A stretch of DNA of 64,000 bases from Micromonospora thermarum (GCF_012034245.1 NZ_JAATEO010000004.1:124001-188000), one strand, 5' to 3'. Shown: positions 10,045 through 19,260, numbered from the stretch's first letter. Numbers and translations are program-made. The notes: generated by a model from the letters alone, not told the origin.

Positions 10045-10073
10045 GTCCGGCGGCAAGATGATGGCCTCCGGAC
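10045..10073. promoter_or_regulatory. Dyad in the tctC/kinase divergent control region
   Basis: Arms GTCCGG (10045-10050) and CCGGAC (10068-10073) with a 17-base spacer, located 26-54 bases upstream of the tctC start. It could be a binding site for the neighbouring response regulator; this rests on position and symmetry only. Confidence 0.3.
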
Positions 10074-10118
10074 GGACCGCCCGTCTGCGTTGTGTCACCA
10101 GCGGAAGTTGAGGTCTTT

Positions 10119-11867
10119 GTGGTCGCGATCACGTCCCGCCGCCGCACCTTGGCCGGGCAGCTGCTGGTCCTCCAGCTCGCGATCATCGTCGTGGTGCTGC
10201 TGGCCGTCGCCGCCGTGTCGCTGGCCCAGTCCGCGGCGACCTTCAACCGGGTCGAGGGGCGCCGCGTCGCCGCCCTGGGTGAGCAGCTCGCCGGCAACCC
10301 GCTGCTGCGCGACCGGCTCACCCAGCCGGCCCCCGCGGAGACGATCGCACCGCTGGTGCAGAACGTGCTGACGCAGTCCGGCGTGACCACCGTCAGCGTC
10401 GCCGACGCGCGGGGGCGGGTGGTCAGCTCCACCAACCCGACCCTGGTGGGCAGCCCCATGGTGCTCGGTGATCCCAGGGTGGCGCAGGGCCGTGCCTGGT
10501 TCGGCGAGCTGGACGTCGACGGGTCGCGCGAGCTGGTGGCCCAGGTGCCGGTGCTCGGCGACCGCAAGGCGGAGAACCTCGGACGTCAACTGGGCGTGGT
10601 GGTGATCGGCGAGGCGTCGCCGACCTGGTCACAGCGGCTGGTCGGGGCCTCGTCGTACCTCTTCACCTACCTGGGCATCGCCTGCGCCCTCGGCGTGGCC
10701 GGTTCGTGGCTGTTGGCCCGGCGGATCAAGCGGCAGACCCTCGGTCTCGAACCACGGGAGATCGCCGGCCTGGCCGAGCACCGGGAGGCGCTCCTGCACG
10801 GCATCGCCGAGGGCGTCATCGCGCTGGACCCGCAGCACCGGGTCACCCTGGCGAACGCGGTCGGCCGGCGGTTGCTGGACCTGCCGGCGGACTTCCTCGG
10901 GCGCAGCCTCACCGACCTCGGAATCTCCGGGCGGCTGCGGGACGTGCTGGCCGGCGCCGGTGGCGACTCCGCAGCCCGTGACCAGGTCGTGGTCCGGGCC
11001 GGCCGGGTGCTGGTGATGAACCGGATGACGGTGCGCAAGGACGGCCGGCGGCTCGGCTCGGTCACGACCCTGCGGGACCGCACCGAACTGGCCCGGCTGG
11101 AGCAGGAGATCGGCTCCTTCCGTAGTACGACCGAGCTGCTCCGCGCGCAGACCCACGAGTTCGCCAACCAGCTGCACACGATCTCCGGGCTGATCCAGAT
11201 CGGCGAGCACGACGAGGTGGTCCGGTACGTGGACGCGCTGAGCCGGCACCGGGCGTCGCTGGACCTGACCGTCACCAGCCGGGTCCACGACACCGCGGTC
11301 GCCGCCCTGCTCATGGCCAAGTCGGCCGTGGCCGCCGAGCGCCGGGTGGAGTTGCGGGTGTCCGAGCGGACCGGGCTGGACCGGCTGGCGCCGGAGGTCT
11401 CGGCCGATGTGGCGACGGTGCTCGGCAACCTGATCGACAACGCCGTCGAGGCCGTCACCGGCCGGGATGCCGGCCCGGCGGAGGGCGGCACGACGCAGGC
11501 CGGCACCGGCCGGGACGCCTGCCCCGCGGAGGGCGGCACGACGCAGGCCGGCACCGGCCCGGGCGAGGGTGGTCACCGGACGGGCGGGGCCGCATGGGTG
11601 GAGGTCGAGCTGCGCCAGGACGCGTCGTCCGTGGAGATCGTCGTCCGCGACTCCGGCCCCGGGATCGCGCCCGAGCTGGCCAAGGAGGTCTTCACCCACG
11701 GCTTCACCACGAAGGCGGCCCAGGGCGGTGAGCGCGGCATCGGCCTCGCGCTCACCCGGTTGGTCTGTCACCGTCGCGGCGGCGAGGTCGCGGTGACGAA
11801 CACCGAGGAGGGCGCGATGTTCACCGCCCGGATGTCGCTCACCAGGGCATTGGAGGAGGTTCGATGA
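10119..11867 (+). CDS. CitA/DcuS-type sensor histidine kinase
   Basis: A membrane kinase of about 582 residues. It has TM1 (about 10-30), an extracytoplasmic Cache-like sensor to about 165, TM2, a PAS domain, then the H-box THEFANQLHTISGLIQIGEH typical of the CitA/DcuS family, the N-box NLIDNAVEAV and G-boxes DSGPGIAPE and GERGIGLALT. The GTG at 10119 has GAGG five bases upstream; a GTG at 10092 is the alternative. Between the N- and G-boxes lies a 48-bp tandem duplication. It overlaps the regulator gene by 4 bases. Together they probably sense a carboxylate and control the divergent tct operon. Confidence 0.88.
   Translation: MVAITSRRRTLAGQLLVLQLAIIVVVLLAVAAVSLAQSAATFNRVEGRRVAALGEQLAGNPLLRDRLTQPAPAETIAPLVQNVLTQSGVTTVSVADARGRVVSSTNPTLVGSPMVLGDPRVAQGRAWFGELDVDGSRELVAQVPVLGDRKAENLGRQLGVVVIGEASPTWSQRLVGASSYLFTYLGIACALGVAGSWLLARRIKRQTLGLEPREIAGLAEHREALLHGIAEGVIALDPQHRVTLANAVGRRLLDLPADFLGRSLTDLGISGRLRDVLAGAGGDSAARDQVVVRAGRVLVMNRMTVRKDGRRLGSVTTLRDRTELARLEQEIGSFRSTTELLRAQTHEFANQLHTISGLIQIGEHDEVVRYVDALSRHRASLDLTVTSRVHDTAVAALLMAKSAVAAERRVELRVSERTGLDRLAPEVSADVATVLGNLIDNAVEAVTGRDAGPAEGGTTQAGTGRDACPAEGGTTQAGTGPGEGGHRTGGAAWVEVELRQDASSVEIVVRDSGPGIAPELAKEVFTHGFTTKAAQGGERGIGLALTRLVCHRRGGEVAVTNTEEGAMFTARMSLTRALEEVR
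11461..11556 (+). repeat. 48-bp tandem duplication inside the kinase ATPase domain
   Basis: Two adjacent 48-bp units (11461-11508 and 11509-11556), nearly identical, each encoding a 16-residue unit ending AEGGTTQAGT. They lie in the ATP-lid region between the N-box and the first G-box, lengthening a Gly/Thr-rich loop without breaking the frame. Confidence 0.85.
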
Positions 11868-12538
11868 TCAAGGTGCTGGTCGTCGACGACGACTTCATGG
11901 TGGCCCGGATCCACCGCGGCTTCGTCGACCGGGTCGACGGTTTCCAGGCGGTCGGCAGCGCGAGCACCGGGGCGGAGGCACTCGCCGCCGTCGACGAGCT
12001 CCACCCCGACCTGGTGCTGCTCGACCTCTACCTACCGGACATGTTCGGTCTGGACGTGGTGACCCGCCTGCGCGCCGCCCGGCACGACTGCGACATCCTC
12101 GTCATCAGCGCCGCCCGGGAGGCCGAGGCGGTACGCCAGGCGGTCCGCTACGGAGCGGTCAACTACCTGCTCAAGCCGTTCGGCTTCGACGAGCTGCGGA
12201 GCCGGCTCGAGCAGTACGCCGCCCGGCGCAACTCACTGCGCGCAGCGGTCGTCAGCGACCAGGCCGACGTCGACCGGGTGTTGTCGCGTACCGGGTCGCA
12301 CATCGCGACCTCGACACTGCCGGTGGGGTTGAGCCCCGAGACGGCGGAACTGGTCGAACGCGCCCTGCGGGAGATCACCGGCACGCTGTCCGCCGCGGAG
12401 TGCGCCAACCGGGTGGGCATCTCCCGGGTCAGCGCCCGCCGCTACCTGGAGCACTTCTCCGGCACCGGCCGGGCGGAGGTGAGCCTTCGGTACGGTGCCG
12501 CCGGCCGCCCGGAGCGGCGCTACTGCTGGGTGGGCTGA
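11864..12538 (+). CDS. CitB/DcuR-family response regulator
   Basis: A 224-residue regulator. The receiver domain carries the acidic pair D8-D9, the phosphoacceptor Asp54 (LLDLYLPD) and the conserved Lys in LLKPFGF. The C-terminal HTH (residues about 160-200) reads LSAAECANRVGISRVSARRYLEH, as in the DcuR/CitB family. The ATG overlaps the kinase stop (ATGA), so the pair is translated together. The likely targets are the tct operon and its own promoter. Confidence 0.88.
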   Translation: MIKVLVVDDDFMVARIHRGFVDRVDGFQAVGSASTGAEALAAVDELHPDLVLLDLYLPDMFGLDVVTRLRAARHDCDILVISAAREAEAVRQAVRYGAVNYLLKPFGFDELRSRLEQYAARRNSLRAAVVSDQADVDRVLSRTGSHIATSTLPVGLSPETAELVERALREITGTLSAAECANRVGISRVSARRYLEHFSGTGRAEVSLRYGAAGRPERRYCWVG

Positions 12539-12555
12539 CGGAGGACGACGAGAAG

Positions 12556-12588
12556 AGGGGCCCGCGCGATCGGCGCGAGCCCCCCTTT
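12556..12588 (+). terminator. Hairpin terminator between response regulator and regX3
   Basis: A GC-rich stem (GGGGC..CGCGC pairing with GCGCG..GCCCC) around a short loop, followed on the plus strand by CCCTTT. It separates two convergent genes and could act in both directions. Confidence 0.55.
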
Positions 12589-12601
12589 CGGGTCCGTCAC
12601 A

Positions 12602-13285
12602 TCACGGCTCGAACTTGTAGCCCAGGCCGCGGACCGTGACGATGTAGCGCGGAGCGGACGGCTCCGGCTCGATCTTGGAGCGCAGCCGCTTGACGTGCAC
12701 GTCCAGCGTCTTCGTGTCGCCGACGTAGTCGGCTCCCCAGACCCGGTCGATGAGCTGGCCGCGGGTGAGCACCCGACCGGCGTTGCGCAGCAGCAGCTCC
12801 AGCAGCTCGAACTCCTTGAGCGGCAGCTGCACGGCAGCGCCGTCGACGGTGACCACGTGCCGCTCGATGTCCATCCGGACCGGGCCGGCGGCCAGCGTCG
12901 GCGCCCCCGACTCGGCCGCCTCGGCGCTCTGCCGGCGCAGCACCGCCCGGATGCGGGCGACCAGCTCGCGCGGCGAGTACGGCTTGGTCACGTAGTCGTC
13001 GGCACCGATCTCCAGGCCGACCACCTTGTCGATCTCGCTGTCCCGCGCCGTGACCATGATGATCGGCACGTGCGAGCGCTGCCGGAGCTGGCGGCACACC
13101 TCGGTGCCCGACATCTCGGGCAGCATCAGGTCGAGCAGCACGATGTCGGCGCCGGTCCGGTCGAACTCGGTGAGGGCGGAGGGGCCTGTGGCGGCGACGG
13201 AGACCTCGAAGCCCTCCTTGCGGAGCATGTACGACAGGGCGTCCGAGAACGACTCCTCGTCCTCCACCACCAGAACGCGGCTCAA
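12602..13285 (-). CDS. regX3: Response regulator RegX3
   Basis: A 227-residue OmpR/PhoB-family regulator: receiver domain with the acidic residues E8-D9, phosphoacceptor Asp52 (LLDLMLPEMSG) and Lys in YVTKPYSP, then a winged-helix domain ending VRGLGYKFEP. The start is TTG at 13285 with GAAAGGA eight bases upstream. The adjacent kinase, phoU and gpm identify it as RegX3, which controls phosphate-starvation genes. In Mycobacterium the order mshA-YbjN-gpm1-senX3-regX3 is the same apart from inserted genes. Confidence 0.93.
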   Translation of the reverse strand: MSRVLVVEDEESFSDALSYMLRKEGFEVSVAATGPSALTEFDRTGADIVLLDLMLPEMSGTEVCRQLRQRSHVPIIMVTARDSEIDKVVGLEIGADDYVTKPYSPRELVARIRAVLRRQSAEAAESGAPTLAAGPVRMDIERHVVTVDGAAVQLPLKEFELLELLLRNAGRVLTRGQLIDRVWGADYVGDTKTLDVHVKRLRSKIEPEPSAPRYIVTVRGLGYKFEP

Positions 13286-13307
13286 CGGAAATGTCCTTTC
13301 ATTGCTG

Positions 13308-14594
13308 TCAGACCTGCCGGAGCTCGGCCGGACCGGCCTCGATCCCAGCGGAGGGCAGTGTCGCCAGGAGGTCGTCCGGTGGACGGGCGGGCAGCCGGAG
13401 GGTGAACGTCGACCCCCCACCAAGAGTGCTCGACACCTCGACCCTTCCGCCATGGTTGCTGGCGATGTGCTTGACGATGGCGAGCCCGAGACCGGTGCCG
13501 CCGGTCGCGCGGGACCGGGCCTGGTCGGCGCGGTAGAACCGCTCGAAGATCCGGTCGACGTCGGTCGGGGCGATGCCGATGCCCTGGTCGGCGACGGCGA
13601 TCGTGACGTGGTCGTCGTCCGCCCGGGCGGTGATGCGGACCGTGGTGTCCTCGCCCGAGTAGTTGATGGCGTTCTCGACCAGGTTCGCCACCGCCGTGGC
13701 GAGTTGGGTGTCACTGCCGTACACGGTCAGCCCTCGCTCGCCGTCGACGACCACGTCGATCCGACGGGAGCTGGCGCTGGTCCGCGTACGGTCGATGACC
13801 TCGGCGATCACCCAGTCCACCGCGACCGGCTCGGGAGCCGGTTTCGGCTCGGCGCCCTGGAGCCGGGTCAACTCCAGCAACTCCTGCACCAGCCGCCCCA
13901 GCCGGGTGGACTCGTGCTGGATCCGCTCGGCGAACCGGCGCGCCGCGACCAGGTCCTCGGAGAGGTCCGGTTGCCCCTCGCCGCCGGGTTCGGTGGCGTC
14001 CAACAGTGCCTCGGCCAGCAGTTGCAGGGCACCGATGGGCGTCTTCAGCTCGTGACTCACGTTGGCCACGAAGTCGCGCCGGACCCGGGCGAGCCGGTGC
14101 GACTCGGTCACGTCGGCGGCCTCGACCGCGATGTAACCGGCACCGATCCCCATCGCCCGCAGGTGCACGCCCAGCGGGTCCCCCGCGTTGTCGCGGCCCC
14201 GGGGCAGGTCCAGCTCGATCTCGCGCCGTACACCGGTGCGCCGGACCTGGCCGGCGAGCGTACGGATCAACGGGTGGGCCGCGATCGAACCCGGTGAGGT
14301 GCCCGTACGGAGCAGCCCCATCGCGCGGGCCGCCGGGTTGACCAGGACGGGCACGTCGTCGGGATCGAGCACGACGACACCGGCCCGGAGGGAGTCGATC
14401 GTCCGGCGGCCGAGGCCGGACTGCGGATCCTCGGCTATGGTGAGCCTCCCCCTGCTCCAGAGAAAGCCGGACCAGCGGCTCCCCGTAGCGGCGGCACGCT
14501 GGCGCAGCGCCGGGGCGAGCCGGGACAGCAGCACCCCGGCCGCCAGCCCGGCCACCACGCCCACGGCCACCGCGACCGTCACCGCCCACTCCAC
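13308..14594 (-). CDS. senX3: Sensor histidine kinase SenX3
   Basis: A 428-residue kinase with an N-terminal hydrophobic segment (about 3-25), a PAS-like domain (about 65-170), the H-box NVSHELKTPIGALQLL, an N-box (NLVENAINYS) and G-boxes DQGIGIAPTD and GTGLGLAIVKH. No long periplasmic sensor is present, as expected for SenX3, which is thought to read phosphate status through the Pst/PhoU complex. It lies 22 bases upstream of regX3 and is divergent from phoU across a control region with PHO-box-like repeats. Confidence 0.93.
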   Translation of the reverse strand: MEWAVTVAVAVGVVAGLAAGVLLSRLAPALRQRAAATGSRWSGFLWSRGRLTIAEDPQSGLGRRTIDSLRAGVVVLDPDDVPVLVNPAARAMGLLRTGTSPGSIAAHPLIRTLAGQVRRTGVRREIELDLPRGRDNAGDPLGVHLRAMGIGAGYIAVEAADVTESHRLARVRRDFVANVSHELKTPIGALQLLAEALLDATEPGGEGQPDLSEDLVAARRFAERIQHESTRLGRLVQELLELTRLQGAEPKPAPEPVAVDWVIAEVIDRTRTSASSRRIDVVVDGERGLTVYGSDTQLATAVANLVENAINYSGEDTTVRITARADDDHVTIAVADQGIGIAPTDVDRIFERFYRADQARSRATGGTGLGLAIVKHIASNHGGRVEVSSTLGGGSTFTLRLPARPPDDLLATLPSAGIEAGPAELRQV

Positions 14595-14666
14595 GCGGCG
14601 ATCGTAGGGTCATTGTTAACCTGGCGACCGCCCAGAACTGGACGAAACCCTCTCGCTTCCGGGAAA

Positions 14667-14709
14667 GTTCACCATTGCGTCCGGCCTCGTTCACCGGGGT
14701 TCATCTGCG
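14667..14709 (+). promoter_or_regulatory. PHO-box-like direct repeats between senX3 and phoU
   Basis: GTTCACC occurs at 14667 and 14689, exactly 22 bases (two 11-bp units) apart, with GTTCATC at 14699. Actinobacterial PhoP/RegX3 sites are built of 11-bp direct repeats with GTTCAC cores. The position between senX3 and phoU fits autoregulation. Confidence 0.6.
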
Positions 14710-14795
14710 GTCCGCCCGTCCGGCCTACCGTGGGCCCCGCACCTGACTGCCATCCCGCCGGCACCGACCGGCGACACCGACCACAGGACGTGATC

Positions 14796-15449
14796 ATGCG
14801 CGAGGAGTTCCGGGCCGATCTGCAGCTCGTCAGCCAGCTGCTGGTGGACATGGCGGAGGGGGTCCGCGCCGCGATGCGGCAGGCCACCCGCGCCCTGCTC
14901 ACCGCCGACCGGGCGGCTGCCGAGACCGTGATCGAGCGGGACGCGGAGATCGACGACCTCTACCGGAACGTCGAGGAGCGGGTGTGCGACCTGCTCGCCC
15001 GGCAGGCGCCGGTCGCGTCCGACCTGCGCATGATGATCACCGCGCTGCACGTCGCCGCCGACCTCGAGCGCATGGGCGACCTGGCCGACCACGTGGCGAA
15101 GACGGCGCTGCGGCGGCACCCGTCGCCGGCCGTACCGGCGGAGCTGCGGCCGATCTTCACCGACATGGCCGGGATCGCGGACCGGATGGGCGCGAAGATC
15201 GCCACCGTGCTGGCCAAGCCCGACGCCGACCTGGCGGCCGAGCTGGACCGCGACGACGACGCCATGGACGACCTGCACAAGAGCCTGTTCGGCGTGCTGC
15301 TCGGCGACGACTGGCCGTACGGGGTGGAGACCGCGATCGACGCGACCCTCCTGGGGCGCTTCTACGAGCGCTTCGCCGACCACGCGGTCAACGCGGGCGA
15401 GCACGTCGTCTACCTGATCACCGGCGAGACGACGCCGTCGGCCGGCTGA
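14796..15449 (+). CDS. phoU: Phosphate transport system regulator PhoU
   Basis: A 217-residue all-helical protein starting MREEFRADLQLVSQLLVDMA. It has two PhoU repeats, each with an E/DxxxD-type metal motif: ERDAEIDDLY near residue 49 and ERFADHAVNAGEHVVYL near residue 190. PhoU dampens kinase activity when phosphate is abundant. It is transcribed divergently from senX3-regX3. A GTG two codons upstream (14790) is an alternative start. Confidence 0.93.
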   Translation: MREEFRADLQLVSQLLVDMAEGVRAAMRQATRALLTADRAAAETVIERDAEIDDLYRNVEERVCDLLARQAPVASDLRMMITALHVAADLERMGDLADHVAKTALRRHPSPAVPAELRPIFTDMAGIADRMGAKIATVLAKPDADLAAELDRDDDAMDDLHKSLFGVLLGDDWPYGVETAIDATLLGRFYERFADHAVNAGEHVVYLITGETTPSAG

Positions 15450-15461
15450 GCCGCGACGCGT

Positions 15462-15495
15462 GACGGCCCCCGGTCCACCCGGACCGGGGGCCGTC
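15462..15495. terminator. Bidirectional hairpin terminator between phoU and gpm
   Basis: A perfect 15-bp stem (GACGGCCCCCGGTCC and its complement) with a 4-base loop, 13 bases after the phoU stop and 11 bases before the end of gpm. It serves two convergent genes. Confidence 0.75.
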
Positions 15496-15505
15496 GTCGC
15501 TTCGG

Positions 15506-16273
15506 TCAGCGACCCTGGTTGGCCACTGCGGCGGCCGCCGCCTTCGCCGCCTCCGGGTCGAGGTAGGTGCCGCCCAGCTTGTGCGGCCGCAGCTCGGAGT
15601 CGAGGTCGTACCGCAGCGGGATCCCGGTCGGGATGTTCAGCTTGGCGATCTCCTCGTCGCTGATCTGGTCGAGGTGCTTGACAAGGGCACGCAGCGAATT
15701 GCCGTGCGCCGCCACCAGCACCGTCCGGCCGGCCAGGATGTCCGGCACGATCGAGTCGTACCAGTACGGCAGCATCCGCTCGACGACGTCCTTGAGGCAC
15801 TCCGTCCGCGGCATCAGCTCCGGCGGCAGCAGCTTGTAGCGCGGGTCGCCGACCTGCGACCACTCGTCGTCGTCCGCGATGGGCGGCGGCGGCGTGTCGT
15901 ACGAGCGGCGCCACAGCATGAACTGGTCCTCGCCGTACTCGTCGAGGGTCTGCTTCTTGTTCTTGCCCTGAAGGGCGCCGTAGTGGCGCTCGTTGAGCCG
16001 CCACGACCGGCGTACCGCGATCCACTGCCGGTCCGCCGTGTTCAGCGCCAGCTCGGCGGTGCGGATCGCCCGCCGCAGCAGGCTGGTGTGCACCACGTCC
16101 GGCAGCAGGTCGTGCTCGCGAATCAGCTCACCGCCCCGGCACGCCTCCGCCTCGCCCTTCGCGGTCAGGTCGACGTCGACCCAGCCGGTGAAGAGGTTCT
16201 TCGCGTTCCAGTCGCTCTCGCCGTGCCGCAGCAGGACCAGCGTCCCGACGGTGGGCCCATCGCTAGCAGTCAT
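15506..16273 (-). CDS. gpmA: 2,3-bisphosphoglycerate-dependent phosphoglycerate mutase
   Basis: A 255-residue glycolytic enzyme interconverting 3- and 2-phosphoglycerate. It has the phosphohistidine motif [12 protein letters not shown] near residue 14, the family signature [10 protein letters not shown], and the second catalytic His in [14 protein letters not shown]. The start at ATG 16273 (MTASDG) is preferred; an ATG three codons upstream (16282) is possible. This is the Gpm1 neighbour of senX3-regX3 found across actinobacteria. Confidence 0.95.
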   Translation of the reverse strand: MTASDGPTVGTLVLLRHGESDWNAKNLFTGWVDVDLTAKGEAEACRGGELIREHDLLPDVVHTSLLRRAIRTAELALNTADRQWIAVRRSWRLNERHYGALQGKNKKQTLDEYGEDQFMLWRRSYDTPPPPIADDDEWSQVGDPRYKLLPPELMPRTECLKDVVERMLPYWYDSIVPDILAGRTVLVAAHGNSLRALVKHLDQISDEEIAKLNIPTGIPLRYDLDSELRPHKLGGTYLDPEAAKAAAAAVANQGR

Positions 16274-16423
16274 GCCGATCATCCTGCCGCACCGACCCGG
16301 CGCACGCGCGCGAAGGGTCGTGACGACCACCACGTGGAAAATCCGATGCCCCCCGCCGGGCGGCGACACTAGGTTGTAAGGCGCTGCCATAACACCGGTC
16401 ATTACGAATACGGGGGCGCCGAC

Positions 16424-17779
16424 GTGCGGACGATGCGGGGTTGGTTACAGGACACGGCCGGCGGACTGCCCCGGACCTTCTGGTACCTGTGGGCCGGCAC
16501 CCTGATCAATCGCCTCGGTTCGTTCGTCCTGGTCTTCCTCGCCATCTACCTCACCCAGGAGCGGGGCTTCTCCGCCTCCCAAGCCGGCCTGGTGCTGGGC
16601 CTCTGGGGCGTCGGCGGCGCGGTGGGCACCACCATCGGCGGGACGCTCACCGACCGCTGGGGTCGCCGCCCGACCCTGCTCACCGCCCACCTCGGCGCCG
16701 CGACCATGATGCTGGCCCTCGGCTTCGCCCGGGACCTGTGGGCGGTCGGGCTCGGCGCCCTCCTGCTCGGCCTCTTCGCCGAGGCGGCCCGCCCCGCGTT
16801 CGGCGCGATGATGATCGACGTCGTCCCCGAGAAGGACCGGTTGCGCGCCTTCTCCCTGAACTACTGGGCGATCAACCTCGGCTTCGCCTGTGCCGCGGTA
16901 CTCGCCGGTGTCGCGGCCGAGGCGGGCTACCTGCTGCTCTTCGTCGTCGACGCCGCCACCACCCTGGTCACCGCGCTGATCATCTTCCTCAAGGTCGGGG
17001 AGACCCGCCGGCCGGTGGTGGCCCTCGCCGGGCGGCCGTCCGCACCGGCCGGGGCGCTGCGCACGATCCTGACCGACCGCGTCTACCTCGGTTTCGTGGC
17101 GTTGAACCTCTTCGCCGCGCTGGTGTTCCTCCAGCACATCTCGATGCTGCCGATCGCCATGGGCGACTCGGGCCTCACCCCCACCACGTACGGCTCGGTG
17201 ATCGCCCTGAACGGCGTGCTGATCGTGGTGGGGCAGCTCTTCGTCCCACGGCTGATCAGGGGGCGCAGCCGCTCGCACGTGCTCGCCCTGGCGGCGGTGG
17301 TGATGGGGATCGGCTTCGGCCTGACCGCGTTCGCCGAGACCGCCTGGTTCTACGGCCTGACCGTACTGATCTGGACCGTCGGCGAGATGCTCAACTCGCC
17401 GTCCAACGCCACCCTGATCGCCGAGCTCTCCCCCGCCGAGCTGCGGGGCCGCTACCAGGGCGTCTTCTCGCTGTCCTGGCAGGTGGCCGGTGCCGTCGCG
17501 CCGGTCCTCGGCGGCCTGGTCCGGGAGCAGGCCGGCAACACGGCGCTGTGGCTGGGCTGCGCCGTGATCGGCGGACTGATGGCGGTGGCGCACCTGGTCT
17601 CCGGGCCGGCCCGCGAGCGGCGCGCCGCCGCGCTGCGGACGGCAACGCCGGTGGTCCCGGCCGTGGCGCTCCAGCCGCCCGCACCGGAGGCGGGCGAGGC
17701 GGCGGCGACCGCGCCGGCCGAGCCGCTCCCGGGCACGCCCGATCGGGGTACGCGCACCACCACGGTCGCCGCCGGTTAG
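16424..17779 (+). CDS. MFS transporter (first of a tandem pair)
   Basis: A 451-residue, twelve-helix major facilitator permease. The loop-2 motif [15 protein letters not shown] near residue 65 is the MFS motif A. The last 60 residues form an Ala/Pro-rich cytoplasmic tail. Its start is GTG 16424. The next gene downstream is a clear paralogue: both begin W-L-x-D-T-A-G-G-L-P and share the segment [13 protein letters not shown], so this is a tandem duplication. It is inserted between gpm and the mshA-side genes. Drug or metabolite export is the usual family role; the substrate cannot be inferred. Confidence 0.85.
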   Translation: MRTMRGWLQDTAGGLPRTFWYLWAGTLINRLGSFVLVFLAIYLTQERGFSASQAGLVLGLWGVGGAVGTTIGGTLTDRWGRRPTLLTAHLGAATMMLALGFARDLWAVGLGALLLGLFAEAARPAFGAMMIDVVPEKDRLRAFSLNYWAINLGFACAAVLAGVAAEAGYLLLFVVDAATTLVTALIIFLKVGETRRPVVALAGRPSAPAGALRTILTDRVYLGFVALNLFAALVFLQHISMLPIAMGDSGLTPTTYGSVIALNGVLIVVGQLFVPRLIRGRSRSHVLALAAVVMGIGFGLTAFAETAWFYGLTVLIWTVGEMLNSPSNATLIAELSPAELRGRYQGVFSLSWQVAGAVAPVLGGLVREQAGNTALWLGCAVIGGLMAVAHLVSGPARERRAAALRTATPVVPAVALQPPAPEAGEAAATAPAEPLPGTPDRGTRTTTVAAG

Positions 17780-17835
17780 GCATGGGCGTGACGCGCGACA
17801 CGCTGGCGCGGGAGGGTTGACCTTCCTACGGTCGG

Positions 17836-17865
17836 GAACAGTTCGTTTAGGAAACAAAACTGTTC
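17836..17865 (+). promoter_or_regulatory. Nested operator-like dyad before second MFS gene
   Basis: Outer arms GAACAGTT (17836-17843) and AACTGTTC (17858-17865) enclose inner arms GTTT and AAAC around AGG (17845-17855). It abuts the ribosome-binding site (CGGAGG, 17865-17870) of the gene starting at 17875, so a bound repressor would block expression. The regulator is unknown. Confidence 0.6.
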
Positions 17866-17874
17866 GGAGGGCAC

Positions 17875-19164
17875 GTGCTGCGCCGCTGGCTGCACGACAC
17901 CGCCGGCGGGCTCCCCGCCACGTTCTGGTACCTCTGGGCCGGTCTGCTGATCAACCGCGCCGGCGCCTTCGCCATGCTCTTCCTCTCGCTCTACCTCACC
18001 GTGGCACGGGGGGCGAGCGAGAGCCTGGCCGGGACCGTGGTCGGGGCGTACGGGCTGGGTGGAGCGGCCGGCGTGCTGCTCGGCGGGGTGCTCGCCGACC
18101 GCTGGGGGCGGCGGGCCACCCTGCTCGCCGCCCACCTCGTCACGACCGCGCTGATGGTGGCGCTCGCGTTCAGCCGGCACCTGCTGCTCATCGCGGTGCT
18201 CAGCGCCCTGGTCGGCGTGGCCCACTCGATGCCCAGTCCCGCCTTCGTCGCGGCCATCGTCGACGTGGTGCCCGAGGAACGCCGGTCGCGGGCCTTCAAC
18301 CTCCAGTTCTGGGCGTTCAACCTCGGCATGGCGGTCGCGTCGCTGCTCGCCGGCGTCCTCGCCGAGGCGAGCTTCCTCGCGCTCTTCCTGGTCGACGCCG
18401 GGGCGACCCTGATCGCGGCGCTGGTGATCGCCGCGAAGGTGCCCGAGACGCTGCCGGACACCCGCCGCGCGCGCCGGGCCGGGCAGACGGATCAGGCCGG
18501 ACGGACGGATCAGGCCGGGCGGGTACGACGTCCCGGTCTGCACACGGCGCTGACCGACCGGGTGTTCCTGGCCTTCGTCGGGCTGACCTTCGTGCTGGCC
18601 GTGCTGACCATGCAGACCTCCACGATCATGCCGCTCGCCATGCGGGCGGACGGGCTGCGCCCCTCGGCGTACGGCGCGGTGGTGGCGCTCGGCGGGGTAC
18701 TCATCGTGGTGGGGCAGCTCTTCGTACCCCGGCTGATCGACCGGCACCGCAAGGCCCGCGTCCTGGCCGTCTCGACCGCGCTGCTGGCGGCGGGCTTCGC
18801 GGCTCTCGCCGTCGCCGACGACCTCTGGGTCTACCTGGCCGCGGCGGTGGTCTGGACAGTGGGCCAGATGCTCGCCGCCCCGCCCAACGCGCAGATCAAC
18901 GCCGACCTGGCGCCGCCGGAGCTGCGGGCCCGGTACCAGTCGGTCTTCTACCTCGCGTTCCCGGCGGCGTCGTTCGTCGCGCCGACCCTCGGCGGCGTGA
19001 GTCTCCAGTACCTCGGCGAGCGGCACTGGCTGATCGTCGGCGCCCTGGGCCTGCTCGCCGCCGGCTGCCACCTGCTCGCCGGCCCGCCGCGTGAGCGCCG
19101 CGTCGCCGCCCTGCGCCGGACCCTGGCGACCCGCCGCGAGCCCGCTCTGGCGACCGACCGCTGA
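17875..19164 (+). CDS. MFS transporter (second of a tandem pair)
   Basis: A 429-residue major facilitator permease, paralogous to the preceding gene along its whole length but without its long C-terminal tail. Motif A reads GGVLADRWGRRATLL. The central cytoplasmic loop holds a short Arg/Gln/Thr/Asp repeat (GQTDQAGRTDQAGR) encoded by a local duplication. The GTG start has a strong CGGAGG site four bases upstream. A nested dyad directly before it suggests that this copy is under separate control from the first. Confidence 0.85.
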   Translation: MLRRWLHDTAGGLPATFWYLWAGLLINRAGAFAMLFLSLYLTVARGASESLAGTVVGAYGLGGAAGVLLGGVLADRWGRRATLLAAHLVTTALMVALAFSRHLLLIAVLSALVGVAHSMPSPAFVAAIVDVVPEERRSRAFNLQFWAFNLGMAVASLLAGVLAEASFLALFLVDAGATLIAALVIAAKVPETLPDTRRARRAGQTDQAGRTDQAGRVRRPGLHTALTDRVFLAFVGLTFVLAVLTMQTSTIMPLAMRADGLRPSAYGAVVALGGVLIVVGQLFVPRLIDRHRKARVLAVSTALLAAGFAALAVADDLWVYLAAAVVWTVGQMLAAPPNAQINADLAPPELRARYQSVFYLAFPAASFVAPTLGGVSLQYLGERHWLIVGALGLLAAGCHLLAGPPRERRVAALRRTLATRREPALATDR

Positions 19165-19195
19165 CCGCCCCTCCCCCGCCGCCATGACCTGAGAA

Positions 19196-19260
19196 CGCAA
19201 CTTCAGGGAAAGAGTGGCCTCCCACGGCGGAGTCGAGGACACTCTTCCCCTGAAGTTGCG
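19196..19260. repeat. 21-bp inverted repeat (AAAGAGTGG family)
   Basis: Arms at 19196-19216 and 19240-19260 pair over 21 bases with one mismatch; the 23-base loop is GC-rich. It contains AAAGAGTGG, shared with the hairpin at 26772-26811. It probably ends the MFS transcript. Confidence 0.65.

Noticed and set aside
16424..19164. The tandem MFS genes as part of a biosynthetic cluster
   Set aside because: No biosynthetic enzymes, carrier proteins or pathway regulators lie next to them.
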